A stretch of DNA of 5,136 bases. It comes from Clostridiales bacterium (lineage in GTDB: Bacteria > Bacillota > Clostridia > Christensenellales > JAISNN01). The stretch is taken from NCBI GenBank assembly GCA_031289865.1, contig JAITOQ010000242.1, positions 1-5,136 on the forward strand, given 5' to 3'. A program made the position numbers and the translations under genes. The notes below the pieces were generated by a model. It searched no databases. It had not been told where the DNA came from and worked only from the letters and a program-made list of their open reading frames with translations. Every line of letters starts with the position of its first letter. The first letter of the stretch is position 1. This document shows, in pieces, positions 1 to 5,136 of this stretch.

Positions 1-548
1 TCGGTGTAATTTTCTTTCGCCTTTTCATACACGCTTATATCATCGCTAAGTATTGCATCGGTAAAATCTATTTCCCCGCCGCAATGTTTGACTGCCGCTT
101 TTGATAAACCGTGTGAAAGCAAACCGTCTAAACTGAATTTAGCTATATCGTTTTTGTCAAAAACACCGTATTTGATATATGTAGTCTTGTCGCCCGTTAA
201 CTGCGGTAAATATTCGTCGCGTATCTCAATCCCGTTTTCGGATAATAACCGCTTGCAGTTGTGTATCGCCTCTAAATTCGCGCCTTTTATCCGCTCTTGT
301 TTGTCGTATCGTGAAATCAAATCTGTTGCGGCGCTATCCCCTTTAGTGATATTATTGCCGTTCATAAGGAAATCCAACGAAACGGAAAAATAATCCGCTA
401 TCGTATTGAGTATCACTATATCGGGAATTCCGCCCTCCGTTTCCCATTTTGAAACGGCTTTATCGCTGACGCTTAATTTCTCGCCGAATTGTCCTTGTGT
501 TAAGTTTGATATTTTTCTTAATTTTAGAATTCGTTCACCGATTGTCAT
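1..548 (-). CDS. XRE-family helix-turn-helix transcriptional regulator (C-terminus cut by window edge)
   Basis: Reading the minus strand from the ATG at 548-546 gives an open frame of 182 codons that reaches the left edge without a stop. It begins MTIGERILKLRKISNLTQGQ, a classic Cro/C1-type start. The helix-turn-helix lies at about residues 6-62: LTQ at 16-18, the turn SVSDKAVSKWE at 26-36, then the dimer-side helix ending in VSLDFLMNG. SVSDKAVSKWE matches the usual VSxxxVSKWE recognition helix, so sequence-specific DNA binding in the cytoplasm is well supported. Residues 75-182 form a charged, mixed-content segment that I cannot assign; it may be a sensor or oligomerisation domain. The start is fixed by AGGAG at 561-557, eight bases before the ATG, and by a strong promoter just upstream. 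The gene is divergent from the radical SAM gene. The true length, ligand and targets are unknown; small regulators of this type often repress their own promoter. Confidence 0.9.
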   Translation of the reverse strand, partial: MTIGERILKLRKISNLTQGQFGEKLSVSDKAVSKWETEGGIPDIVILNTIADYFSVSLDFLMNGNNITKGDSAATDLISRYDKQERIKGANLEAIHNCKRLLSENGIEIRDEYLPQLTGDKTTYIKYGVFDKNDIAKFSLDGLLSHGLSKAAVKHCGGEIDFTDAILSDDISVYEKAKENYT

Positions 549-572
549 TTTTTTATCTCCTTTATAAGTTAA

Positions 573-602
573 ATTCTATCATAAATATAGTGTTTTTGTC
601 AA
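573..602 (-). promoter_or_regulatory. Sigma-A type promoter of the XRE regulator
   Basis: On the minus strand, a perfect -35 box TTGACA (602-597) is followed after 18 bases by TAGAAT (578-573), five of six matches to the -10 consensus. The expected transcript start is near 566, which leaves a short leader carrying the AGGAG site and the ATG at 548. The AT-rich spacer contains a weak dyad, CTAT-7-ATAG at 576-590, which could be an operator for the regulator itself, but the arms are only 4 bp. Confidence 0.8.
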
Positions 603-704
603 TCTATTCTTCGCAGAGTATAAAAACAGCTATTGTTTATGTTTCTGCTTACAATTCTTCTCAACGTAGAGTGTGCCGTAATACGAAGAGGGTTTTATTT
701 ATAA

Positions 705-733
705 TGGACAGAATCAATCAAATATGGTATAAT
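705..733 (+). promoter_or_regulatory. Extended -10 sigma-A promoter of the radical SAM gene
   Basis: TGGACA (705-710, five of six matches to TTGACA) is followed after exactly 17 bases by a perfect TATAAT (728-733). It also has the extended -10 dinucleotide TG at 725-726 (TGGTATAAT). Transcription should start near 740, giving a leader of about 30 bases with GGAG at 760-763, six bases before the ATG at 770. This is a strong constitutive-looking promoter. A second TATAAT at 700-705 lacks a credible -35 box. The roughly 100 bases between this promoter and the regulator's divergent one (603-704) hold no gene or clear operator that I can see. Confidence 0.8.
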
Positions 734-769
734 TAAATTGCAGTCAAAATCTATCAATCGGAGCAAAAA

Positions 770-1723
770 ATGTTTTTTGACGACAACACTTGTCTATTGT
801 GCCCGAACGAATGCGGGGTTGACCGACGGAATACTTTCGGACGGTGTCAATGCGGCGCGGAGATTGTTGCGGCGCGTGCGGGCTTGCATTTTTTTGAAGA
901 GCCGTGCGTAAGCGGAGTGAACGGTTCGGGGACGGTGTTTTTTTCGGGCTGTCATATGCGTTGCACATACTGTCAAAATCATCTTATCTCTAGACCTCCC
1001 GTCGGGAAAAAATTGTCCGAATTAAAGTCGGATAAAGACGGTCGCGGCAATAACGTCCGAACTCCCGTCGGAAAAGAGTTGTCCGTACACGGCTTGATAA
1101 GGATTTTTAAAGCGTTAGAGGAGCAAAAGGCGCACAACATAAATTTGGTCAGTCCGACGCACTTTTCGCATAAAATTTACGAAGCTCTTTCCCTTTACCG
1201 TCCGAATATTCCCGTGATTTACAACACCAACGGATACGAAAAAATGAGCGTAATAGCGCGCATGAAAGAGGTCGTGGACGTGTATTTGACCGACTATAAA
1301 TACGCGGATAAAGGTGCCGCCGCGGAGCTTTCGGCTTGCCCGAATTATCCCGATACGGCGGATTCGGCTATAGCGGAAATGATAAAAACCAAAGGAAAAC
1401 CGACCTTTGACAAAGACGGCACGATCCTTTCGGGCGTCATAATCCGTCACCTCGTGATTCCGTCCTATCTACAAAACAGCTTAGACGCATTGACGCGGAT
1501 TGCAAAGTATAAGGACGACGCAATCATCAGTATCATGAACCAATACACTCCTCTCGCGGAACTAAATTTGCCCGAAAAAATCAATCGGAAGCTAAAGCCT
1601 ATCGAATACAAAATCGTATTGAAAAAAGCCGAAGAACTCGGTATAGATCACGCTTATATTCAAGAAGAGGACGCGTGCGGAAAGGAGTTTATCCCAGCGT
1701 TTGATTTCAGCGGACTGTTTTAA
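770..1723 (+). CDS. Radical SAM protein, PflX-like (putative pyruvate formate-lyase activating enzyme family, COG1313)
   Basis: This is a 317-residue cytoplasmic iron-sulfur protein. The radical SAM cluster motif CHMRCTYC is at residues 61-68 (Cys61, Cys65, Cys68; CX3CX2C), preceded by GSGTVFFSG, the family's characteristic lead-in. An N-terminal cysteine group (Cys8, 11, 15, 26, 28; CLLCPNECG...GRCQCG) is also typical of this family and may bind a second metal or cluster. Later blocks also fit COG1313: HNINLVSPTHF, VDVYLTDYKY, GVIIRHLVIPS, MNQYTP and the FIPAFDFSG tail. Known biochemistry of radical SAM enzymes gives reductive cleavage of S-adenosylmethionine. The substrate of this branch is not firmly known, and no glycyl-radical enzyme lies in the window, so the 'PFL activating' label is by homology only. 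The protein is slightly long because of a 22-residue insertion right after the cluster motif (see the repeat entry). The start is supported by GGAG at 760-763 and the promoter at 705-733. Confidence 0.9.
   Translation: MFFDDNTCLLCPNECGVDRRNTFGRCQCGAEIVAARAGLHFFEEPCVSGVNGSGTVFFSGCHMRCTYCQNHLISRPPVGKKLSELKSDKDGRGNNVRTPVGKELSVHGLIRIFKALEEQKAHNINLVSPTHFSHKIYEALSLYRPNIPVIYNTNGYEKMSVIARMKEVVDVYLTDYKYADKGAAAELSACPNYPDTADSAIAEMIKTKGKPTFDKDGTILSGVIIRHLVIPSYLQNSLDALTRIAKYKDDAIISIMNQYTPLAELNLPEKINRKLKPIEYKIVLKKAEELGIDHAYIQEEDACGKEFIPAFDFSGLF
996..1085 (+). repeat. In-frame direct repeat bounding a 22-codon insertion in the radical SAM gene
   Basis: The segment at 996-1019 recurs at 1062-1085, offset by 66 bases (exactly 22 codons), with 21 of 24 bases identical. 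At protein level PVGKKLS (residues 77-83) is repeated as PVGKELS (99-105), with a charged, probably flexible linker ELKSDKDGRGNNVRT between them. In relatives as I recall them, the cluster motif CxxCQN is followed within about ten residues by a single GKE(V/I/L)SV block, so one copy and the linker look extra. Two small hairpins, TCCGA-7-TCGGA, occur at 1016-1032 and 1056-1072. The reading frame stays intact. The likely origin is tandem duplication followed by divergence, or insertion of a small palindromic element; I cannot tell which. Confidence 0.7.
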
Positions 1724-1758
1724 TGTAGACTGTAGGATTTGCTGATTGAGATAGAGTC

Positions 1759-1893
1759 GGTGTCATTCTGAGCATAGCGAAGAATCTCAAACGGAAGCAA
1801 TACAACCACTGACACAATAGAAATAAATTCTATTAAAAAATTCAGAGAAATCGTTTTAGATTCTTCGTTTCACTCAGAATGACATCATTTTTT
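1759..1893 (+). terminator. Possible terminator of the radical SAM gene formed by the inverted-repeat element
   Basis: Read on the plus strand, the outer stem of the element can extend to G1759-C1886, and the right arm is followed closely by six T residues (1888-1893). A long stem plus T-run 36 bases after the TAA at 1721-1723 would suit termination of the radical SAM transcript. The large loop is atypical of intrinsic terminators. On the minus strand there is no T-run after the stem, so the element would not obviously end the convergent membrane-protein transcript. Confidence 0.4.
1761..1884. repeat. Inverted-repeat element of the TGTCATTCTGAG type between convergent genes
   Basis: The left arm at 1761-1787 and the right arm at 1858-1884 are complementary at 23 of 27 positions; all four mismatches fall in one 5-base patch. 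Pairing continues inward for six more positions with one mismatch (1788-1793 with 1852-1857). The 58-base core (1794-1851) holds a second small hairpin, AATAGAA-5-TTCTATT, at 1816-1834. There is no open frame inside, so this resembles a non-autonomous, MITE- or REP-like element. I recognise the arm sequence as a motif that recurs in spacers of many bacterial genomes, but I cannot count copies here. No target-site duplication is visible at the ends. A related half-copy appears at 3139-3172. Confidence 0.75.
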
Positions 1894-1901
1894 ATCCGCA
1901 A

Positions 1902-1927
1902 TTCTGCATTTTGCATTCTGCATTCTC
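1902..1927. repeat. Heptamer tandem repeat TTCTGCA, about 3.7 copies
   Basis: Copies run at 1902-1908, 1909-1915 (TTTTGCA, one change), 1916-1922 and a partial TTCTC at 1923-1927. The array overlaps the TGA stop of the minus-strand membrane-protein gene (1928-1926), so changes in copy number would alter only the sequence after the stop unless they reached the last codon. It is one of three heptamer arrays in the window. Confidence 0.8.
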
Positions 1928-3050
1928 AAAGCAACAACTCCGATGACAATTCATTCCGCGCTTTTCGCTCCTTTACAATTTCGGCAAAGAGGTGGTACAG
2001 ACATGCAAAAAGCGGAACTCCTAAAAACAAGCCCAAAAAGCCGAAGAGATTTCCCAAAACCAAAACCGATGCGAATACCCAAAGCCCCGATATTCCCAAT
2101 TTACTGCCGACGACCTTAGGGTATAGAAACGTCCCCTCAAGCTGTTGAACGATATTTTCGATGATGATGAAATAGAGAGCCTTGACGGGGCTGTCGATCA
2201 TGATAATGAGCGCGGACGGAATCGTTCCGAGCGTCGGTCCTATCATAGGGATAAAATTTGTCAAGCCGATGATGACGCTTACTAATGCCGCGTACGGGAT
2301 TTTAAAAATCAGCATTAAAACAAAACAACCTATCCCGACTACAAAACACTCAAAGGTCTGTCCCGCCAAAAACCGCGACAGCTTTTTGTTTGCGGACACG
2401 ATTATGCCGAATACCCTTTCGGCATTTTTGTTGCTCAAAAACGCGCTCAAAATACGTCGGAATTGATTGACCAACTTCTCCTTGCACCCCAAAATAAAGC
2501 CGGACAAAACCAAACCCGTGATAAAATTGTAGAGCGAACGAAACATATTTTTTGAAAACTCTATGATTTTCGGTATGGCGTCAATCAGTTTATCGCTGAA
2601 TCCCGCCGCGCCGTTTTGAATACCCGATAGGATTTTTTCGTATGCGGCATCGGGTATGCCTAATGAGTCGGCTATGCTTTTCAGTCGTTCGGGCAAGCCC
2701 TCGACGATTGACGGAAGCCGCTCCGCAAGCGAATTTAAGCTCCGAATGATATGCGGTACCGCAAGCGCAATCACCCCTCCCGCAATCCCGAAAAAGACAA
2801 GATAGGTCATAAAAAGATTGATAGGTCTTTTCCATTTTTTGTGCTTTGATTTTTTAAAGGTGAACACCTTTTTTTCAAAAAAGTTTAAAATGATATTTAA
2901 AATAAGCGCAAACAACACCCCGATAAAAATCGGCGAAAACGCTTTTAATACGCTTGCCGAAATACGGAAAACGTCCTTGACATAGAGAGCCGCGGCAAGT
3001 AACACCGCGCCGAGAATCAAGATTTTGTATTTGTCGGCTAACTTTTTCAT
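1926..3050 (-). CDS. AI-2E / PerM family (UPF0118) polytopic membrane protein
   Basis: This 374-residue integral membrane protein is about the usual length for the family. Hydrophobic segments are visible near residues 9-24, 35-58, 79-100, 172-188, 234-250, 254-285 and 320-356. Between the third and fourth lies a hydrophilic stretch (about 104-165) typical of these proteins. Family signatures are TNFIPMIGPTLGTIP at 264-278 and LYPKVVGSKLGISGLWV at 309-325, followed by GNLFGFLGLFLGVP (333-346). Members have been linked to export of the quorum signal AI-2 (TqsA) and to Na+/H+ antiport or ion and metabolite transport in others, so the substrate cannot be named. The ATG at 3050-3048 begins MKKLADKYK, a plausible cytoplasmic lead before the first membrane segment, but no good Shine-Dalgarno lies upstream (at best GAAG about 14 bases away). 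The gene is downstream of and co-directional with the beta-galactosidase, separated by 164 bases with a terminator-like hairpin. Confidence 0.9.
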   Translation of the reverse strand: MKKLADKYKILILGAVLLAAALYVKDVFRISASVLKAFSPIFIGVLFALILNIILNFFEKKVFTFKKSKHKKWKRPINLFMTYLVFFGIAGGVIALAVPHIIRSLNSLAERLPSIVEGLPERLKSIADSLGIPDAAYEKILSGIQNGAAGFSDKLIDAIPKIIEFSKNMFRSLYNFITGLVLSGFILGCKEKLVNQFRRILSAFLSNKNAERVFGIIVSANKKLSRFLAGQTFECFVVGIGCFVLMLIFKIPYAALVSVIIGLTNFIPMIGPTLGTIPSALIIMIDSPVKALYFIIIENIVQQLEGTFLYPKVVGSKLGISGLWVFASVLVLGNLFGFLGLFLGVPLFACLYHLFAEIVKERKARNELSSELLL

Positions 3051-3077
3051 AAAAGTAGTGTGTTACTTCGTTGGAAA

Positions 3078-3086
3078 TATATACCA
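3078..3086 (-). promoter_or_regulatory. Weak candidate extended -10 promoter for the AI-2E family gene
   Basis: On the minus strand, TGGTATATA reads from 3086 to 3078, matching an extended -10 (TGnTATAAT with one change). It would start transcription near 3071, about 20 bases before the ATG at 3050. No convincing -35 box lies 16-18 bases upstream, because that stretch is the TTACTTA heptamer array, which offers only poor matches. The position after the terminator-like hairpin supports a separate transcript for this gene. Confidence 0.35.
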
Positions 3087-3091
3087 TTTTT

Positions 3092-3124
3092 TAAGTAATA
3101 AGTAATAGGTAATAAGTAATAAGT
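3092..3124. repeat. Heptamer tandem repeat TAAGTAA, about 4.7 copies
   Basis: Copies run at 3092-3098, 3099-3105, 3106-3112 (TAGGTAA, one change), 3113-3119 and a partial at 3120-3124. On the minus strand the array (TTACTTA units) sits where the -35 region of the AI-2E family gene would be, so copy number could change promoter spacing. Its unit is unrelated to those of the other two arrays apart from the 7-base period. Confidence 0.85.
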
Positions 3125-3130
3125 GCTGAT

Positions 3131-3172
3131 AAAAAAATAGGTGTCATTCTGCATTCGAGCAAAGCGACACCT
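3131..3172 (-). terminator. Rho-independent terminator after the beta-galactosidase gene, built from a TGTCATTCTG repeat fragment
   Basis: On the minus strand, AGGTGTC (3172-3166) pairs perfectly with GACACCT (3145-3139). Inside, TTTGC can pair with GCAGA across a 2x2 internal loop, closing a six-base loop. The stem is followed by A and seven T residues (3137-3131). It lies 43 bases beyond the TAG stop of the beta-galactosidase (3217-3215) and before the AI-2E family gene. The plus-strand sequence GTGTCATTCTG at 3141-3151 matches the arm of the element at 1761-1884, so the terminator appears to be a degenerate copy of that repeat family. Confidence 0.65.
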
Positions 3173-3176
3173 TAAT

Positions 3177-3204
3177 TTTCAACTTTCAACTTTCAATTTT
3201 CAAC
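3177..3204. repeat. Heptamer tandem repeat TTTCAAC, four copies
   Basis: Copies run at 3177-3183, 3184-3190, 3191-3197 (TTTCAAT, one change) and 3198-3204, fading into TTTAAAA. The array lies between the beta-galactosidase stop (3215) and the terminator-like hairpin (3139-3172). On the minus strand it reads as GTTGAAA units and would be transcribed as the start of the 3' untranslated region. Nothing coding overlaps it. Confidence 0.85.
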
Positions 3205-3214
3205 TTTAAAAATT

Positions 3215-5136
3215 CTATTTCAGCTTCACCGTGAAGGAGTGTTCTGTAAAATGCAAAAGCTTATACGGTTTTTTTAGGCTCGCCATTGCGGGAATATCAC
3301 CGCCGACGCCGCGCTGCCCGCCGTCTACGCATACGCGGAGATTCGGCAAACGTCCTAATTCATTCGCGTGGTTCGCGTTTTCTAACATATCCACGGAGTA
3401 CGGGTGAACCGTCGCTTCAAACGGCTTTTTGACAGCCTCGACCGTAAGCTCCGCGCCCTCCGCGCCGTACAAGCTTAGGCGGCGCATTCCCGTATGATTT
3501 CCGTTTTCTTGCGGGTGGAGATAGTCGTGAATAAAGTCCTCCGCTCTCCCCTCGTATACGCCGAAGAGCGCGGACGACGAGCGGTCGATATAATTTTCAT
3601 GCGGTCCCTTACCGTAAAAACGCATACGGTCAAAGCTCTCGCTAAGTGTGAATTGAAAACCGTAACGAATGAGATTTATATACGACTTTACGCGCATTTC
3701 GAGCGCGATACTTCCGTCTGCGCGCACGGTGTAGCGCGTCTTTAGATATATAAGATTCGGGACGCTCCAAGCGATGTCGATAGCCGCTTCCGTATCGTTT
3801 CCGATATAAGTGATTTTTTTCGGACGCGCTTTAGCGGTCGCTTTTTTATAGCGGTCAAAATGCAATAGCTTTGACAGTATCGGCACTTGCATTATCGTGT
3901 CGTTGTCGATAGGTGCGCGCCAAAAATTAGGTTTTATCGGCGCGGTCAAAAGCTCTTGCCCGCCCTTTTTAAAGGAACTCACCGCACCCGTGTTTCTGTC
4001 CACTCTGACCGAAAAGCCCTTTCCGTCCACCGAAATACAATTTGCGGTCTCGCCGACGGTGATCGTAGCGGCGGTCGGTTCTTCGGCTTTTAACGCCGCC
4101 TTTTCAAAGTAATCGCCGCCGAAAATGAATTGCGACGCGGCGACGGCGTGTCCCTTTAACGCATAACGCGTATTGTTTTTTAGGACGACCTCGACGCGCA
4201 AGCAAGTCTCTTTCGTTTCGTCGGAGGCTTTAAACGGTATCTTGATAACGGCAACCTCGCCGTACTCCGCGAACGGAATAGCAATGGTGGTTTTTCCGTC
4301 CGAAAGCCCGTCCGTAAGTCTTGAAATCACAAGCTCAAAGCGGTTTAAATTTGTAAATAAATACTTGTTTTTTAAGAGTATAGAGCCGTCTGCATATGTT
4401 ATATCGATACGCGAATAAACCGACTTTACCTCATATAGCGCGGGATTCGGCGAACGGTCGGCGCGGACGATTCCGTTAAACGCAAAAACTCCGTAATTCG
4501 GTTTGTCAAAAAAATCCCCGCCGCAGCAATATTCCTTGTTTCCGAGGCGGTCGTAGCGCAAAATCGCTTGATCGGCAAAGTCCCAAATATAGCCGCCCGA
4601 CAGTCTGTCGTAGGCTTCAAACGCCTTCATATAATCCGAAAAATTACCTAAGCTATTCCCCATCGCGTGAGCAAATTCGCATTGCAAATAGGGTTTGTCT
4701 TGATATTTTTTAGGAAAAAAGACATGCCCTAACATGTTGTTCCATAGTGCGCGGCTGTGTACGACCGTGCAATTTTGTCCGATCCGCGCCATTTTTTCAA
4801 GCGGCGCATACATTTCGGACATGACGTCGGAAACCTTCATGGTTTTGTCCGGCTCGTAGTGATAAGGGCGCGTTTGGTCGAGCTTTTTTGCGGCTTTTTT
4901 CATCTCCTTAAAGACTCTGCCGTTTCCCGACTCGTTCCCGAGTGACCAAAATATAACGGACGCATGATTTTTAAAGCTGTTGACCATGTTTTCCATGCGG
5001 TAATTGCAATGCTTGAGCCACTTGCGGCTGTTTCTCGGTATGTGTTTCGCAAGCCCGTGGGTTTCTAAATTGCACTCGCTCATGACAAGGATTCCATACT
5101 CGTCGCAAAGCTCATAGAGATGTCTTGCCGCCGGAT
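3215..5136 (-). CDS. lacZ: LacZ-type beta-galactosidase, glycoside hydrolase family 2 (N-terminus cut by window edge)
   Basis: The frame is open from the right edge (5136) to TAG at 3217-3215 and gives 639 residues. The first visible residue aligns by motif with Pro393 of E. coli LacZ, so the sugar-binding and Ig-like N-terminal domains lie outside. Numbering from the first full codon, the Mg-site motif NLETHG is at 22-27 (Glu24 and His26 for E. coli Glu416 and His418). The acid/base is Glu68 in GNESGNG (Glu461) and the nucleophile Glu153 in CEFAHAMGNS (Glu537), with His156 (His540) and Trp184 (Trp568) kept. FWRAPIDND (404-412) and GKGPHENYIDR (508-518) mark the C-terminal beta-sandwich domain. 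The enzyme should hydrolyse terminal beta-galactosides in the cytoplasm by the retaining mechanism. The C-terminal loop reads GVGGDIPAM where E. coli has GVGGDDSW, so the Trp999 platform for the leaving sugar is absent, which may shift substrate preference. The internal ATG at 5083 is not the start, because homology continues upstream (HLYELCDEYGILV). Confidence 0.95.
   Translation of the reverse strand, partial: PAARHLYELCDEYGILVMSECNLETHGLAKHIPRNSRKWLKHCNYRMENMVNSFKNHASVIFWSLGNESGNGRVFKEMKKAAKKLDQTRPYHYEPDKTMKVSDVMSEMYAPLEKMARIGQNCTVVHSRALWNNMLGHVFFPKKYQDKPYLQCEFAHAMGNSLGNFSDYMKAFEAYDRLSGGYIWDFADQAILRYDRLGNKEYCCGGDFFDKPNYGVFAFNGIVRADRSPNPALYEVKSVYSRIDITYADGSILLKNKYLFTNLNRFELVISRLTDGLSDGKTTIAIPFAEYGEVAVIKIPFKASDETKETCLRVEVVLKNNTRYALKGHAVAASQFIFGGDYFEKAALKAEEPTAATITVGETANCISVDGKGFSVRVDRNTGAVSSFKKGGQELLTAPIKPNFWRAPIDNDTIMQVPILSKLLHFDRYKKATAKARPKKITYIGNDTEAAIDIAWSVPNLIYLKTRYTVRADGSIALEMRVKSYINLIRYGFQFTLSESFDRMRFYGKGPHENYIDRSSSALFGVYEGRAEDFIHDYLHPQENGNHTGMRRLSLYGAEGAELTVEAVKKPFEATVHPYSVDMLENANHANELGRLPNLRVCVDGGQRGVGGDIPAMASLKKPYKLLHFTEHSFTVKLK

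Noticed and set aside
576..590. CTAT-7-ATAG dyad as a confirmed operator
   Set aside because: Arms of only 4 bp in a very AT-rich promoter spacer occur often by chance; it is kept only as a remark under the promoter.
700..705. Second TATAAT upstream of the radical SAM gene as an additional promoter
   Set aside because: No reasonable -35 box lies 16-18 bases upstream, and it overlaps the -35 box of the much better promoter at 705-733.
88..736. Plus-strand open frames at 88-393 and 497-736
   Set aside because: The first and the start of the second are antisense to the XRE regulator, whose minus-strand frame has a clear helix-turn-helix and its own ribosome site; the rest of the second covers the divergent promoter region. 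Neither has a recognisable protein pattern.
744..1450. Minus-strand frames within the radical SAM gene (744-968, 794-982, 1115-1450)
   Set aside because: They are arginine-rich antisense shadows of a well-conserved plus-strand gene and lack ribosome sites and domains.
1816..1834. AATAGAA/TTCTATT hairpin as an independent terminator
   Set aside because: On the plus strand it is followed by A residues, and on the minus strand the T-run precedes the stem, so it lacks terminator layout in either direction.
1879..2466. Plus-strand frames over the AI-2E family gene (1879-2148, 2182-2466)
   Set aside because: They are antisense to a strongly recognised membrane protein with conserved motifs; their translations look like no known protein.
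1902..3204. Heptamer arrays as a CRISPR array
   Set aside because: The units are 7 bases, directly adjacent with no unique spacers, and no cas genes are present.
3494..4945. Plus-strand frames and a minus-strand shadow within the beta-galactosidase
   Set aside because: The minus-strand LacZ frame is continuous with catalytic motifs throughout; the overlapping frames are short shadows.
5081..5083. Internal ATG at 5083 as the start of the beta-galactosidase
   Set aside because: The frame stays open to the window edge and the 17 upstream codons encode HLYELCDEYGILV, conserved LacZ sequence, so the ATG is an internal methionine (the position before SECN).

Overview
The window looks like an ordinary chromosomal segment from a low-to-moderate GC Gram-positive bacterium, probably a gut-type clostridial Firmicute. 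The clues are sigma-A style promoters, AGGAG/GGAG ribosome sites, a LacZ-type GH2 enzyme carrying the SECNLETHG variant of the metal-site motif, and AT-rich spacers full of short repeats. This placement is inference from style; no rRNA or other marker gene is present.

Layout: (1) 1-548, minus strand: the N-terminal part of an XRE-family DNA-binding regulator that runs off the left edge. (2) 549-769: a divergent promoter region with one clear promoter facing each way. (3) 770-1723, plus strand: a radical SAM protein of the PflX type (COG1313), with a 22-codon in-frame insertion bounded by a direct repeat. (4) 1724-1925: a spacer between convergent genes, holding a 124-bp inverted-repeat element of the TGTCATTCTGAG type and a heptamer tandem repeat. 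(5) 1926-3050, minus strand: a polytopic AI-2E/PerM-family membrane protein. (6) 3051-3214: a spacer with two further heptamer tandem repeats, a terminator-like hairpin that seems to derive from the same TGTCATTCTG repeat, and a weak promoter. (7) 3215-5136, minus strand: the C-terminal two thirds of a LacZ-type GH2 beta-galactosidase that runs off the right edge with both catalytic glutamates present.

The genes do not form an obvious pathway. The beta-galactosidase and the membrane protein are co-directional but separated by a hairpin plus T-run, so they are probably separate transcription units. The regulator and the radical SAM gene are divergent, which allows but does not prove that the regulator controls it. 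I see no CRISPR array, phage, transposase, toxin-antitoxin pair, tRNA or rRNA, and no convincing new multi-gene system. The most interesting content is the small-repeat biology: three unrelated heptamer tandem arrays in two spacers, an inverted-repeat element with terminator-like properties, and the in-frame duplication inside the radical SAM gene.
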